NCBI GenBank assembly: GCA_017433725.1
Contig: JAFRGQ010000011.1
Location: 1 to 51,377 of the forward strand
Length of the DNA: 51,377 bases
Direction: 5' to 3'
Source of the DNA: Lachnospiraceae bacterium
GTDB taxonomy: Bacteria > Bacillota > Clostridia > Lachnospirales > Lachnospiraceae
A model generated the notes under the pieces. It ran no database searches, was not told the DNA's origin, and was given only the letters and a program-made list of their open reading frames with translations. The position numbers were made by a program, and so were the translations under genes. This document shows positions 16,207 through 25,786 of this stretch, piece after piece (the first letter of the stretch is position 1; each line of letters opens with the position of its first letter).

Positions 16207-18834
16207 ATGGAAGAAAAAGTTCAGGCAACAGGTATCATCGATTCTGTTGAAGCGCTCGAAGCACGCATGGCCGAGATGCGTAAGGCACAGGCGGTCTTCG
16301 CGACCTATTCGCAGGAGCAGGTCGACAAGATCTTCAAGGCTGCCGCTACAGCAGCTGACAAGGCAAGAATCCCGCTTGCCAAGATGGCTGCAGAGGAGAC
16401 CGGCATGGGCCTCGTCGAGGACAAGGTCATCAAGAACCACTATGCAGCTGAGTACATCTACAATGCTTTCCGCAACACAAAGACATGCGGCGTGATCGAG
16501 GAAGACCCGGTCTACGGCATCAAGAAGGTCGCCGAGCCGATCGGCCTCATCACGGCTGTCATCCCTACCACTAACCCGACATCAACAGCAATCTTCAAGA
16601 CCCTTATCTGCTTAAAGACCCGCAACGCCATCATCATCTCCCCGCATCCGCGTGCAAAGAACAGCACGATCGCCGCAGCAAAGATCGTCCTTGACGCGGC
16701 TGTCGCAGCTGGCGCACCGGAAGGTATCATCAGCTGGATCGACGTTCCGTCCCTCGCCCTCACACAGACCGTCATGAAGGATTCCGACTGCATCCTCGCC
16801 ACGGGCGGCCCGGGCATGGTGCGCGCAGCCTACTCATCCGGCAAACCGGCCCTCGGCGTCGGCGCGGGCAATACGCCGGTCATCATCGACAGCTCAGCTG
16901 ATATCAAGCTGGCAGTCAACTCCATCATTCATTCCAAGACGTTCGACAACGGCATGATCTGCGCATCCGAGCAGTCCGTCACAGTCCTCTCCGATATTTA
17001 CGACGAGGTCAGGGATGAATTTGAATACCGCGGATGCTACTTCCTGAAGGGCGACGAAATCGAGAAGGTCCGCAAGACCATCCTCATCAATGGTGCCCTG
17101 AACGCCAAGATCGTCGGCCAGAGCGCTTACAAGATCGCCGCCATGGCAGGCGTCGAAGTCCCGGAGACAACCAAGGTCCTCATCGGTGAAGTTACATCCG
17201 TCGATATTTCCGAAGAGTTCGCACACGAGAAACTTTCCCCGGTCCTTGCCATGTACAGGGCTGACAGCTTCGAGGAAGCCCTCGACAAGGCAGACCAGCT
17301 CGTCCGCGACGGCGGCTTCGGCCACACGGCTTCCCTCTATATCGACACGGCTGAGAAAGAGAAAATGGCAGCCCATGCAGACCGCATGAAAGCATGCCGT
17401 ATCCTGGTCAACACACCATCCGCGCAGGGCGGCATCGGCGACATTTATAACTTCGCGCTTCTTCCGTCTCTGACCCTGGGCTGCGGCTCCTACGGTGGAA
17501 ACTCCATTTCCCACAACGTAGGCGCGCTGGACCTCATCAACATCAAGACTGTCGCAGAGAGGAGAGAGAATATGCTTTGGTTCCGCACACCGGAAAAGGT
17601 CTATTTCAAGAAAGGCTGCATGCCTGTCGCTCTCGACGAGCTCGGAACGATCATGCACAAGAAACGCGCGTTCATCGTAACGGACACATTCCTTTACAAG
17701 AACGGCAACACGAAACCGATCGAGGAGAAGCTCGACGCCATGGGCATCGTACACACCTGCTTCTCCAATGTACAGCCTGACCCGACACTTAAGAACGCCC
17801 TGGAAGGCACAGCCCAGATGCGGGCGTTTGAGCCGGATGTCATCATCGCGTTCGGCGGCGGCTCCGCAATGGACGCAGCCAAGATCATGTGGGTGCTCTA
17901 TGAGAACCCGGATGCCGACTTCTCCGACATGGCCATGGACTTCATGGACATCAGGAAACGTATCTACATGTATCCGCAGATGGGCAAGAAGGCTTACTTC
18001 GTAGCGATCCCGACCTCCTCCGGTACAGGCTCCGAGGTCACACCGTTCGCTATCATCACGGACAGCGACGCGGGCATCAAGTATCCGCTGGCAGACTATG
18101 AGCTCCTTCCGGATATGGCGATCGTCGACACGGACAACATGATGACACAGCCCAAGGGCCTGACATCCGCTTCCGGTATCGACGTCATGACGCACGCAAT
18201 CGAGTCCTATGTCTCCATGCTGGCATCCGACTTCACAGAGGGCACATCACTCAAGGCGACCAAACTCGTATTTGACTATCTGCCGACCGCTTACGCTGAC
18301 GGCACGAACGTCACGGCCCGCGACCATATGGCCAATGCATCCTGCCTCGCAGGTATGGCATTTGCAAATGCCTTCCTGGGAATCAACCACTCCCTGGCCC
18401 ACAAGCTCGGCGCGTTCCACCACATTGCACACGGCGTGGCAAATGCTCTCCTGCTCACCTACGTCATCCGCTACAACGCGAAGGAAGTCCCGACAAGAAT
18501 GGGCACATTCCCGCAGTATGAGTATCCGCACACGCTGCGCCGCTACTGCGAGATTGCGGAATACAACGGAATCAAGGGCAAGGATGACAACGAAACTCTG
18601 GATCTCTTCATCGAGAAACTCCGCGACCTGAAGCACGCAATCGGCATCAAGGATTCCATCCGCGAGTACGGCGTTGACGAGAAGTATTTCTTCGATACAC
18701 TGGATGAGATGACCGAGCAGGCGTTCAACGACCAGTGCACAGGCGCCAACCCGAGATATCCGCTCATTTCCGAGCTCAAGAAGATCTACACACTCGCATA
18801 CTACGGCGAGGATGACAAGAAAGTAGATTTCTGA
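16207..18834 (+). CDS. adhE: Bifunctional acetaldehyde-CoA/alcohol dehydrogenase
   Basis: 875-residue AdhE that reduces acetyl-CoA to acetaldehyde and then ethanol with NADH, regenerating NAD in fermentation. Residues 1-450 are the CoA-acylating aldehyde dehydrogenase half, with the catalytic Cys in DNGMICASEQS. Residues about 460-875 are the iron-dependent alcohol dehydrogenase half, with the nucleotide-binding GGGSAMDAAK and metal-binding His residues in GINHSLAHKLGAFHHIAHG. The length is standard, and AdhE of this type forms helical filaments. Its codon use is more strongly biased to C-ending codons than that of its neighbours, as expected for a highly expressed gene. GGGAGGTTTCCAA precedes the ATG. 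Confidence 0.97.
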   Translation: MEEKVQATGIIDSVEALEARMAEMRKAQAVFATYSQEQVDKIFKAAATAADKARIPLAKMAAEETGMGLVEDKVIKNHYAAEYIYNAFRNTKTCGVIEEDPVYGIKKVAEPIGLITAVIPTTNPTSTAIFKTLICLKTRNAIIISPHPRAKNSTIAAAKIVLDAAVAAGAPEGIISWIDVPSLALTQTVMKDSDCILATGGPGMVRAAYSSGKPALGVGAGNTPVIIDSSADIKLAVNSIIHSKTFDNGMICASEQSVTVLSDIYDEVRDEFEYRGCYFLKGDEIEKVRKTILINGALNAKIVGQSAYKIAAMAGVEVPETTKVLIGEVTSVDISEEFAHEKLSPVLAMYRADSFEEALDKADQLVRDGGFGHTASLYIDTAEKEKMAAHADRMKACRILVNTPSAQGGIGDIYNFALLPSLTLGCGSYGGNSISHNVGALDLINIKTVAERRENMLWFRTPEKVYFKKGCMPVALDELGTIMHKKRAFIVTDTFLYKNGNTKPIEEKLDAMGIVHTCFSNVQPDPTLKNALEGTAQMRAFEPDVIIAFGGGSAMDAAKIMWVLYENPDADFSDMAMDFMDIRKRIYMYPQMGKKAYFVAIPTSSGTGSEVTPFAIITDSDAGIKYPLADYELLPDMAIVDTDNMMTQPKGLTSASGIDVMTHAIESYVSMLASDFTEGTSLKATKLVFDYLPTAYADGTNVTARDHMANASCLAGMAFANAFLGINHSLAHKLGAFHHIAHGVANALLLTYVIRYNAKEVPTRMGTFPQYEYPHTLRRYCEIAEYNGIKGKDDNETLDLFIEKLRDLKHAIGIKDSIREYGVDEKYFFDTLDEMTEQAFNDQCTGANPRYPLISELKKIYTLAYYGEDDKKVDF

Positions 18835-19042
18835 TCACCGGTTCGGGAACTGTACAGAATCCGTGCGCATCCCGCCGAAGGCTTACAGTCAGCGGCAGAC
18901 GGCAGGTTTGCCCTGTGACAGTTCCTTAGAAATGCCTGACGGAAACGGACTTGAACCATGAACATAAGACTGCATAGGGTGCCCCATGCACCTTATGCCA
19001 CGCAAAAGAAAGCACGGCCTGCTTTCTGAGAGGAGATCTGGT
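18835..19042 (+). other. Spacer after adhE with two inverted repeats
   Basis: GGAACTGT (18846-18853) pairs with ACAGTTCC (18918-18925) around a folded interior, and GCATAGGGTGC pairs with GCACCTTATGC at about 18972-18998. Neither has a good T-run, so they may be adhE 3' structures or leader structures of the phosphotransferase rather than standard terminators. Confidence 0.35.
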
Positions 19043-19798
19043 ATGGAATTTAACGAGAAAGATATCATTGTCAGACGTGCCAATAAGACCGTCTATAAAG
19101 TAGGGAACGAAGTCATTAAGGTATCCGCTCCCGAACATCCTAAGACAGGCGTCTTCAACGAAGCCCTGATCACATCCTACATCGAGTCCTTCGGTGTTCC
19201 GGCTGCGAAAGTATTATATGTAAAAGAATTCGACGGCTGCTGGGGACTCGGTCTCGAGTATATCGAAGGCCAGACACTGGCTGAGAAAATGCAGAACGAG
19301 CCGGAGAACCTTGAGGCCAACCTTGAGAAGTTCGTAGACATCCAGCTCGAAGTCAACAGCTTCCGGGCGATCGGCCTTCGCAACACGTTCCCGAAGCGCA
19401 CAGAGGAGATCAATGCCCTCGACATCGACCCGAGCATCAAGTGGGAGCTCCTTCAGCGCCTGGCCGGCATGAAGCGCCACACCAAGCTCTGCCACGGAGA
19501 CTTTGTTCCGTCCAACATCATCCTGACGCCGGACGGTGGCTACAAAGTCATCGACTGGGCACACGCTACCTCCGGCAATGCCGGCGCGGATGCTGCGCTC
19601 ACCTACCTGCAGTTCACACTCGAGGATCAGGATCTTGCAGATAAGTATCTGAAGCTCTACAGCAGAAAGTCCAATACGGCAATCCAGTATGTCCAGAAGT
19701 GGATGCCGATCGTCGCGGCAGGCCAGCTCCACAAGGCTAAATCCGAAGAGGAGAAGGCGCTGCTCGAGAAGTGGATCTCAGTTGCTGAATATCAGTAA
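19043..19798 (+). CDS. Aminoglycoside/choline-kinase-fold phosphotransferase
   Basis: 251-residue small-molecule kinase of the APH/choline kinase superfamily. The catalytic loop reads LCHGDFVPSNIILT, the Brenner motif HGD-x-x-x-x-N, and the metal-binding segment is VIDWAHATSG. The ATP-site Lys lies in EVIKVSAPEH near the N-terminus. The ATG at 19043 was chosen for GAGAGGAG 9 bases upstream. Relatives phosphorylate aminoglycosides, choline, thiamine or sugars. Nothing specific to resistance enzymes is evident, so a housekeeping metabolite kinase is as likely as a drug-modifying one. Confidence 0.8.
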   Translation: MEFNEKDIIVRRANKTVYKVGNEVIKVSAPEHPKTGVFNEALITSYIESFGVPAAKVLYVKEFDGCWGLGLEYIEGQTLAEKMQNEPENLEANLEKFVDIQLEVNSFRAIGLRNTFPKRTEEINALDIDPSIKWELLQRLAGMKRHTKLCHGDFVPSNIILTPDGGYKVIDWAHATSGNAGADAALTYLQFTLEDQDLADKYLKLYSRKSNTAIQYVQKWMPIVAAGQLHKAKSEEEKALLEKWISVAEYQ

Positions 19799-19839
19799 AT
19801 AATCAGCTGAGAAGTTTCCTATGACATAAAAAACTTAAC

Positions 19840-19863
19840 GGGAGCTGTCACACGACAGCTCCC
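19840..19863 (-). terminator. Terminator of the second DegV gene
   Basis: Perfect 10-bp stem GGGAGCTGTC/GACAGCTCCC with a 4-base loop. Read on the minus strand it is followed by GTTAAGTTTTTT. It lies between converging genes, and a family A copy sits between it and the DegV stop codon. Confidence 0.7.
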
Positions 19864-19877
19864 CGCGAATCGCAGAC

Positions 19878-19940
19878 GTGCGCAGTGGAAGGCGCTTACG
19901 CGCCGCGCACGTCGCGGCAAGAACGCCGAGGCGTTCTTGA
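19878..19940 (-). repeat. Family A dispersed repeat, inverted copy
   Basis: Contains GTGCGCAGTGGAAGGCGC and the palindrome AAGAACGCCGAGGCGTTCTT. It is the reverse complement of the copies at 22121-22187 and 39352-39433 and ends a few bases from the DegV stop codon. Confidence 0.7.
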
Positions 19941-19947
19941 ATCTTCA

Positions 19948-20889
19948 TTAAATCATATCAAATATTCTCTTCTCTCTCCATTCGGTATCCACAAGCTTTC
20001 CCTGCAGCTCCCGGTCATATCCGATAAAGAACAGGGCAATCGTGTCCGGCCCGACATGTGACCCTGTACAGAAGTCATAGGATGTGTTGATGAACTCCCG
20101 CACCTTGACACGTTCCTGAATCCTCTCCATTACATAGAGCGAATCCTGATAGGCATCCGCATAGGCAATCCCGATAATCTGTTTCTCAGGCTCGACTATG
20201 TTCTCGGACACCATATCGATCAGCGTATTGAGTGACTTCTTTCGTCCCCTGGTGAGGCAATGCTGAACAATAAATCCATCGCGGTTCCCTCTGAGGATCG
20301 GTTTGATCTTGAGCAGATTTCCGACGGCAGCCGTTGCGTTATGCAGCCGGCCTGTGCGTGCCAGATACTTCAGGTCGTCGACCGTGAAGGTCCCGTTCAT
20401 ACTGTGAGCAGTCTCACGAAGCACTTCAGCTATCTCACGGAGCGGATATCCCTTCTCACGCAGCTCATAGGCGTAAATCGCCAGTATTCCCTGAGCCAGC
20501 GAAGCGTTCAGGGAATCGACCAGCTCAATCTCGCGGTCGGGGTAGGCTTCACGAAGTTCCTCCATAGCCAATCTGGCTGCGTTGCATGTTCCGCTTATAT
20601 TGCTGCTAAGGCAGAAGTAAATTAAATCCTTGCCTTCCTTCAGCACAGGCTCAAAATTCTCGCGAAACTCCTCACTGTTAATCAGCGAAGTTTTTACGAT
20701 TGCGCCTGCTCGAATGGCATTGTAGTAATCCCTGCCTTTACTCCTCTCTTCTTCCGGCGAAAGCCCTGCCTCAAATCCGGGGATAGTTCTTCCGTCAATG
20801 ATATTCATAAAACATATCACATGGATTCCGTATTTTGCGACATGTTCGGCGGGTATATTGGCTCCCGAATCAACGAATATTTCAAACAT
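19948..20889 (-). CDS. DegV-family fatty-acid-binding protein
   Basis: 313-residue DegV protein, divergent from the one at 13800-14687. Seen: MFEIFVDSGANIPAEH at the start, the AIVKTSLINSEEF segment, the CLSSNISGTCNAARLA lipid-contact loop, ELVDSLNAS, the YLARTGRLHN helix turn, and the late TSYDFCTGSHVGPDTIALFF. Family members bind long-chain fatty acids and can feed a FakA kinase; two paralogues in one genome commonly differ in chain or saturation preference. No kinase partner lies nearby. Length and order are normal. Confidence 0.9.
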   Translation of the reverse strand: MFEIFVDSGANIPAEHVAKYGIHVICFMNIIDGRTIPGFEAGLSPEEERSKGRDYYNAIRAGAIVKTSLINSEEFRENFEPVLKEGKDLIYFCLSSNISGTCNAARLAMEELREAYPDREIELVDSLNASLAQGILAIYAYELREKGYPLREIAEVLRETAHSMNGTFTVDDLKYLARTGRLHNATAAVGNLLKIKPILRGNRDGFIVQHCLTRGRKKSLNTLIDMVSENIVEPEKQIIGIAYADAYQDSLYVMERIQERVKVREFINTSYDFCTGSHVGPDTIALFFIGYDRELQGKLVDTEWREKRIFDMI

Positions 20890-21058
20890 AGTTAGTATCC
20901 TCTCCTGTCTCTCGTTGGGAACTACCTTCGTAATATATCACTTTTCAGGAGTTATCTCAATGCAATGAAATGAAAAAAGGGACAAATGCATTGAATTTGT
21001 TACCAAATTTTGCTATCACGAAATCATCCGATCATGCAATCCTCTCCTCTCATTTGTC

Positions 21059-21087
21059 TTGCTTTTTGACACTCCGAAGACTATAAT
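21059..21087 (+). promoter_or_regulatory. Sigma-A-type promoter candidate for the ABC operon leader
   Basis: TTGCTT at 21059-21064, then 17 bases, then a consensus TATAAT at 21082-21087. A TTGACA at 21066-21071 is closer to consensus but sits only 10 bases from the TATAAT, so it is not the matching -35 box. Confidence 0.5.
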
Positions 21088-21190
21088 CTGTACTTAGATA
21101 GTTAGGCGTATTAAACCAAAGGCACACAGGAGCTTTTGCGGGACCGGAACTCTTTCAGCATCATTAGGAAGAAGAATATACGAGAAAATC

Positions 21191-21228
21191 AGGGCATTTG
21201 TATTCATAATAGATGCCCTTACCTTTTT
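21191..21228 (+). terminator. Leader terminator or attenuator ahead of the ABC exporter
   Basis: AGGGCAT (21191-21197) pairs with ATGCCCT (21213-21219), followed by TACCTTTTTC. It lies between the promoter candidate and the ATPase gene with no gene upstream on this strand. It could end a small leader RNA or attenuate the operon. Confidence 0.5.
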
Positions 21229-21292
21229 CACATTGGTTATCTATAACTAATCAAGAGAATTGTGCCTTAGCCTTGTGTTGCGGAGGCTTTTA

Positions 21293-21385
21293 TTCTTCAT
21301 CGCGAGACAATATTCACGATGAAGGAGAATATCACTTTTCATGCATATCTCACGTCTAAAGTCGCGAGTATAGCGAGATGAAAAA
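21293..21385 (+). repeat. Family B dispersed repeat
   Basis: Begins TTTATTCTTCATCGCGAGAC, continues to CACGATGAAG (complementary to CTTCATCG), and ends AGCGAGATGAAAAATAAAG just upstream of the ATPase ribosome site. Related copies lie at 6331, 25502 and 32044. Confidence 0.6.
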
Positions 21386-21398
21386 TAAAGGAGTCACT

Positions 21399-22100
21399 AT
21401 GTACCTCGAAATCAGGGACTTGAAAAAGAGTTATGAGAGCGGCGAAAGCCGCATCATGATACTGAAAGGCATCTCCACACACGTGGACCGGGGCAATATG
21501 TGCGTCATTCAGGGTCCGAGCGGATCCGGCAAATCAACCTTTCTCAACTGCATAGGAGGTCTCGATCTTCCCGATGCCGGTTCTATTAAGATTGAGGGTG
21601 ATGAAATTGTCGGTCTCTCCCCTGATAAGCTCGCCGAATATCGACGCGACAAGCTCGGCTTCATCTTCCAGTTCTATAACCTCGTGCCGAATCTCACGGT
21701 AAGAGAGAATATCGAAGTCTGTCAGTATCTGACAAAGCACCCGCTTGATCTGAGTGAACTATTAGATGTGCTCGGTCTTACGGATTATCAGAACAAATTT
21801 CCGTCCCAGCTCTCAGGCGGCCAGCAACAGCGATGCGCCATTGCGCGTGCGCTCATCAAGAATCCCAAGCTTCTCCTGTGCGATGAACCGACCGGCGCCC
21901 TCGATTCCACGACATCCCGAAGCATCCTGATGCTTCTCGAGGAGGTCAACAAAACCTACGGTACGACCATGCTGATCGTCACACACAATAATGCGATCCG
22001 CCGGATGGTGCATCAGGTAATTGAAATCCGTGACGGCATGATATCCGGGGAATATGTCAACGACGTATTGGTGCCGGCAGCAGACCTCATGGACTTGTGA
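21399..22100 (+). CDS. ABC transporter ATP-binding protein (LolD/MacB type)
   Basis: 233-residue nucleotide-binding subunit that powers the FtsX-like permease encoded next. Walker A is GPSGSGKST, the Q-loop is [15 protein letters not shown], the signature is LSGGQQQR, Walker B is [12 protein letters not shown], and the switch His is in VTHNN. The [11 protein letters not shown] and DEPTGALD forms are typical of the MacB/LolD/BceA branch of exporters and mechanotransmitters. The ATG at 21399 follows AAAGGAG; a longer frame begins inside the family B repeat. The permease gene follows after about 150 bases that contain a family A repeat. Confidence 0.93.
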   Translation: MYLEIRDLKKSYESGESRIMILKGISTHVDRGNMCVIQGPSGSGKSTFLNCIGGLDLPDAGSIKIEGDEIVGLSPDKLAEYRRDKLGFIFQFYNLVPNLTVRENIEVCQYLTKHPLDLSELLDVLGLTDYQNKFPSQLSGGQQQRCAIARALIKNPKLLLCDEPTGALDSTTSRSILMLLEEVNKTYGTTMLIVTHNNAIRRMVHQVIEIRDGMISGEYVNDVLVPAADLMDL

Positions 22101-22120
22101 CCGCGACTTGGCACTGTGAA

Positions 22121-22187
22121 TCAAGAACGCCTCGGCGTTCCTGCCTCGCCGCGCATGGTGCGAAACACCTTCCTTAACACGCGGCTT
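22121..22187 (+). repeat. Family A dispersed repeat between ATPase and permease genes
   Basis: Begins with TCAAGAACGCCTCGGCGTTC, continues CTGCCTCGCCGCGCATGG and CACCTTCCTTAACACGCGGC. It lies within an apparent operon, so it is transcribed and could form a hairpin between the two cistrons. Confidence 0.7.
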
Positions 22188-22248
22188 TTCAATCCTTCTT
22201 TTGTGCAGATACAGACCCGAATGAAGACAGCATAAAGAGGAACTATCA

Positions 22249-24642
22249 ATGGATAAAATACTGCGAAAACGAATTATACGGGACCTGAAAGATCATTTTC
22301 TCAGATACGCTGCTCTATGCCTGCTGATTATCTTAGGATGCTACATGCTCGTAAGCCTTCTTGCAGCTGCGGAAAATATCATTCAGGGAACCAAAGAACA
22401 CCAGCTTTCCAACCGCATGGAGGACGGCCAGTTCACAACGTTCACTGCCCTTAACGCTAAGGAAGAGCAAGTGATACGCGACAAGGGCATTTCTCTCGAG
22501 AGAGCTTTCTACTATGATGTGAGATCCGGAGACGGGAGTACCATACGTATTTTCAGGAACCGCAAAATGATAGACCTGATTGAATGCGACGAAGGGCGGC
22601 TCGCAGAAAGTCCGGGCGAAGCTGTTCTTGAAAAACGATTCTGTGAAGTAAAGGGACTCCGCATAGGAGATGCGATAGATCTGGACGGTGAGTCCTGTAT
22701 CATCACAGGAATCGGGACTGTGCCGGACTATGAATCCCCGCTTGCCAAGATGAGCGACAGTATCGTAGATTCTGAATCGTTCGGTCTGGCATTTGTCATA
22801 CCGGAACAATACGAACGCATGCTGTCGGAAGGGCACGCGCTCGAATCCGAGAATTTCGTATATGCTTACCATCTGAACGGGGCTCTCACACATAATGAGT
22901 TAAAAGACCTGATCGAAAGCTTTGAATTTGACTACAAAGACGTTGAAGACCCCTGGTTCAGAGAATATATCAGCGAGCAAATGGGCGCCGCCGAATCCGT
23001 TCGCGATTTCCTCTCCTCCCCGCTCTTTTCAAATGATAACGACGTCACGGAGCTGCGTGACATGCTCGATCCGAACATTCATAATCTGCAGCAGCTGATT
23101 GCTGCCGAGGATAATATGAGAATCGGAACAGCCGGCGACGATGTGCAGATCAACAAGAGTTCCTGCCTCTTTGCCGGTATAATTGTTCTCGCCCTCTTCG
23201 CATATTGTATCGCTGTCTTCGTCATCCATGAGATCGACGATGAGAGCGAAGTGATCGGCGCACTGTATGCCCTGGGTGTAAAGAAAAGTGAGCTGATTCG
23301 TCATTACACCATTATGCCCATTGTTATCACTTTTCTCGGCGGACTGATCGGAACGGCTCTTGGTTACAGTCCGGCAGGATGCAATTTTCAGATGTCGGAT
23401 TCTTACCTGTATTTCTCGATACCGGAGATCTCGGTGCGCATTTTCCCATACATAATCATCTATGGTCTCGCGGTGCCTCCGGTCATCTCGCTCATTGTCA
23501 ATTATCTGGTTATACGGAAAAAGCTGTCCCGACCGGTTCTTTCACTCCTGAGACACGAAAAAAAGCGCGGACGTATCCACGCAATCAGGCTTGACAGATT
23601 CGGGTTTATAACGCGTTTTCAAATCAGACAGATGCTTCGCGAACTCCGCGGCGCACTCACCGTTCTGGCCGGCCTTACGGTTTCTCTCATGCTCGTGTTC
23701 ATCGGCGTCAATTGCTGGGTCATGTGCGGCCATGTTAAGGCAGACAATGTAACGGACACAAGATTTGCCTATATGTATACTTACAAATATCCCGAGCAGA
23801 CCGTACCGAAAGACGGAGAACCTGCCTGCGCGGTCACATTGAGCCGCGCATCATTCGGCTATGAATTCAATGTGACACTTCTCGGTATTGAGGAAGATAC
23901 TCCATATTTCGACCTTGATCTTCGAAAAAACCGGGAAGATGTCATGATAAGCTCTGCGATGGCACAGAAATTCGGCTTTACCGTCGGAGAGGAGATTGTT
24001 CTGGAAGATCGCGAAAATGATCAGCTCTACGCGTTCCGTGTCAGCGGTATCACCCAGTATTCTCCGGGTTTCTTCGTCTTCATGGATCTTGAGACCATGC
24101 GCGATATGTTCGGGTTCGACGAGGATTATTACAATGTTGTATTTGCGGACAAGGCCCTCGATATCCCGTCAGGAAGGCTGTATGCGACGCTTGATAAAGA
24201 GAAAGTCATTGCGGCGGCGGGCGTATTTGTCAAGCTGATGTACTCCATGATTTACATCATGATCGGCGTATCGGCCATCATCTTCATCATCGTCATGTAT
24301 CTCATGCTGGGTGTGATGGTGGACAATTCATCCTACGATATCTCGCTTATGAAAATATTCGGCTATAAGCGCTCGGAAATCCGCAAGCTCTACTTAAACG
24401 GCAATTTCTACATTGTTGCGTTCGGAACCCTGATCATACTTCCGCTGTCCAAAATGATCATAAATTCGCTGTATCCATACTTCATCTCCAACGTCACCTG
24501 CGCGATGGATCTCAGTATGTCGCCGCTTATCTACGTGGGAATTTATTTTGCGATCATAGCAATCTATCTTCTTGTGAGTTTCTTCCTAAACCGGAAGATC
24601 GATGCGGTGAGCATACAGGAAGTCCTGAAAAACAGGGAGTGA
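22249..24642 (+). CDS. FtsX-like ABC transporter permease
   Basis: 797-residue membrane subunit partnering the ATPase upstream. One membrane helix lies near the N-terminus (YAALCLLIILGCYMLVSLLA), followed by an extracellular region of about 270 residues. The first FtsX core (about 300-430) has three helices (LFAGIIVLALFAYCIAVFVI and later ones). After a cytoplasmic loop, a second half begins near 470 with a helix and external domain and ends with the last FtsX core (about 660-790). There is no large coiled coil, unlike the paralogue at 32097-36008. Substrate is unknown; such pairs export lipids or peptides, or transmit force to cell-wall hydrolases. Confidence 0.9.
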   Translation: MDKILRKRIIRDLKDHFLRYAALCLLIILGCYMLVSLLAAAENIIQGTKEHQLSNRMEDGQFTTFTALNAKEEQVIRDKGISLERAFYYDVRSGDGSTIRIFRNRKMIDLIECDEGRLAESPGEAVLEKRFCEVKGLRIGDAIDLDGESCIITGIGTVPDYESPLAKMSDSIVDSESFGLAFVIPEQYERMLSEGHALESENFVYAYHLNGALTHNELKDLIESFEFDYKDVEDPWFREYISEQMGAAESVRDFLSSPLFSNDNDVTELRDMLDPNIHNLQQLIAAEDNMRIGTAGDDVQINKSSCLFAGIIVLALFAYCIAVFVIHEIDDESEVIGALYALGVKKSELIRHYTIMPIVITFLGGLIGTALGYSPAGCNFQMSDSYLYFSIPEISVRIFPYIIIYGLAVPPVISLIVNYLVIRKKLSRPVLSLLRHEKKRGRIHAIRLDRFGFITRFQIRQMLRELRGALTVLAGLTVSLMLVFIGVNCWVMCGHVKADNVTDTRFAYMYTYKYPEQTVPKDGEPACAVTLSRASFGYEFNVTLLGIEEDTPYFDLDLRKNREDVMISSAMAQKFGFTVGEEIVLEDRENDQLYAFRVSGITQYSPGFFVFMDLETMRDMFGFDEDYYNVVFADKALDIPSGRLYATLDKEKVIAAAGVFVKLMYSMIYIMIGVSAIIFIIVMYLMLGVMVDNSSYDISLMKIFGYKRSEIRKLYLNGNFYIVAFGTLIILPLSKMIINSLYPYFISNVTCAMDLSMSPLIYVGIYFAIIAIYLLVSFFLNRKIDAVSIQEVLKNRE

Positions 24643-24660
24643 CGCCGGGAAAATCGGAAA

Positions 24661-25470
24661 TTAAAAGAACCTGTCAATTACTTCGACAATTCCGTCATGA
24701 TCGTTGTCAGACACGACAACATCGCACACTTCCTTCACATGTGCATTTGCATTGCCCATCGCGACTGCAAGACCGGCAGCCTTGAGTACGTCCAAATCAT
24801 TATCCGCGTCACCGACGGCAACGGTCTCCTCGATGGGAATATTCAGATATTCACATAAGATCTCCAGTCCTCTTGCCTTTGTGATCCCGGTCGGAGATAC
24901 CTCGAGCGATGTGGTCTCTGCATCCGCGAGCTGCATGCCGAGGTGTGAAATCGCCGCCCGCGTGATTTCGCGGGTCTCCTCGCTGCGATGGTAGATGCAA
25001 AGCTTTAAACTGTCGCCCGGATGTGTCCGCAGATATTCTTCCGCATCGGGAACCACTGTGGCAACCCTGTCGTACATGGACTGATAGATGCCCATGTGGA
25101 ATACAGACACATCGCGCATATCTTCTGTCTGCGCCACAGAAGCATCGGTCGTGAGAAGATAAGGCATTGCGTTGACTTTCGCGGCCGCCTTAAGGCACTC
25201 CAGAACGACATCATCATCCAGCAGTTTCCTGTACAGAGGTTTCTTCGCCCTGAAGTCATACACACATCCCCCGCTGTTCAGTATTCCGTACGGGATTTCT
25301 TCGAATTCCTTCTCATAATCCTTCAATTCTGCGACTCCTCTGCCTGTACACAAGGAAACCGCAATACCTCTCCCGACCAGTTTGTTCAGGGCTTCCATTG
25401 TAGCTCGAGAAATCTCTTTTCGGCTGTTCAAAAGGGTGCCATCCATGTCAAGTGCAAGTAATCGATACAT
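24661..25470 (-). CDS. Cof-type HAD-IIB phosphatase
   Basis: 269-residue sugar-phosphate or cofactor phosphatase of the haloacid dehalogenase superfamily, type IIB cap. Motif I is LALDMDGTLLNS (nucleophile and acid Asp), motif II is SLCTGRG, the motif III Lys is in GITKARGLEIL, and motif IV is AVGDADNDLDVLKAAG. The start ATG at 25468-25470 gives the compact N-terminus MYRLLALDMDG; the ribosome site is modest (AGAGGG). The gene converges on the ABC permease with only 18 bases between stops. The natural substrate cannot be assigned within this promiscuous family. Confidence 0.9.
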   Translation of the reverse strand: MYRLLALDMDGTLLNSRKEISRATMEALNKLVGRGIAVSLCTGRGVAELKDYEKEFEEIPYGILNSGGCVYDFRAKKPLYRKLLDDDVVLECLKAAAKVNAMPYLLTTDASVAQTEDMRDVSVFHMGIYQSMYDRVATVVPDAEEYLRTHPGDSLKLCIYHRSEETREITRAAISHLGMQLADAETTSLEVSPTGITKARGLEILCEYLNIPIEETVAVGDADNDLDVLKAAGLAVAMGNANAHVKEVCDVVVSDNDHDGIVEVIDRFF

Positions 25471-25501
25471 TTTTCCCTCTTTTTTGTTTTGCTGTTTTCC
25501 G

Positions 25502-25666
25502 CTTTTATTCTTCATTGCGAGATTGTTCTCACGATGAAGCCAAATTTCACTTTGCGCGCGTATCATAGACTCATGTCACGAGTGTTGCGCGATGAACACG
25601 CGTGTCACCTTTCGCGTATCATAGACTCATGTCACAGATATTGCGCGCTAAAGAATAAAACTCCAT
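25502..25666. repeat. Family B repeat with an internal 22-bp direct repeat
   Basis: Starts TTTATTCTTCATTGCGAGA and ends GCGCGCTAAAGAATAAAA, so the ends are complementary (TTTATTCTT/AAGAATAAA). Inside, GCGTATCATAGACTCATGTC recurs exactly at 25558 and 25614, a 56-base spacing. It fills most of the 316-base divergent spacer between the HAD phosphatase and cobT. Confidence 0.65.
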
Positions 25667-25786
25667 ACGTCGATTACGGATTGTTCTGTGCTTCGCACTC
25701 CGACAATCTTGTACACATCATTATATCATGTGCGTGCATGCTTATGCACAACTTTGTGTGGTATACTGTCCGAGGAGGTAACAACC

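Larger units (their letters stand above)
20890..21398. other. Long leader region of the first ABC exporter operon
   Basis: About 500 bases without a supported gene. The left 170 bases are A/T-rich and carry the DegV promoter. A plus-strand promoter-like site at 21059-21087 is followed by about 100 bases of leader, a terminator-like hairpin at 21191-21228, then a family B repeat and the ribosome binding site AAAGGAG of the ATPase gene. No known riboswitch was recognised. Confidence 0.45.

Noticed and set aside
16894-18195. 433-codon antisense frame inside adhE
   Set aside because: It lies opposite a clearly conserved gene with strong third-position bias, which commonly produces long antisense frames. 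No ribosome site or recognisable domain was seen.
21090-21230. Known riboswitch in the ABC operon leader
   Set aside because: The leader ends in a hairpin with a T-run, but no conserved core of a known riboswitch or T-box was recognised.
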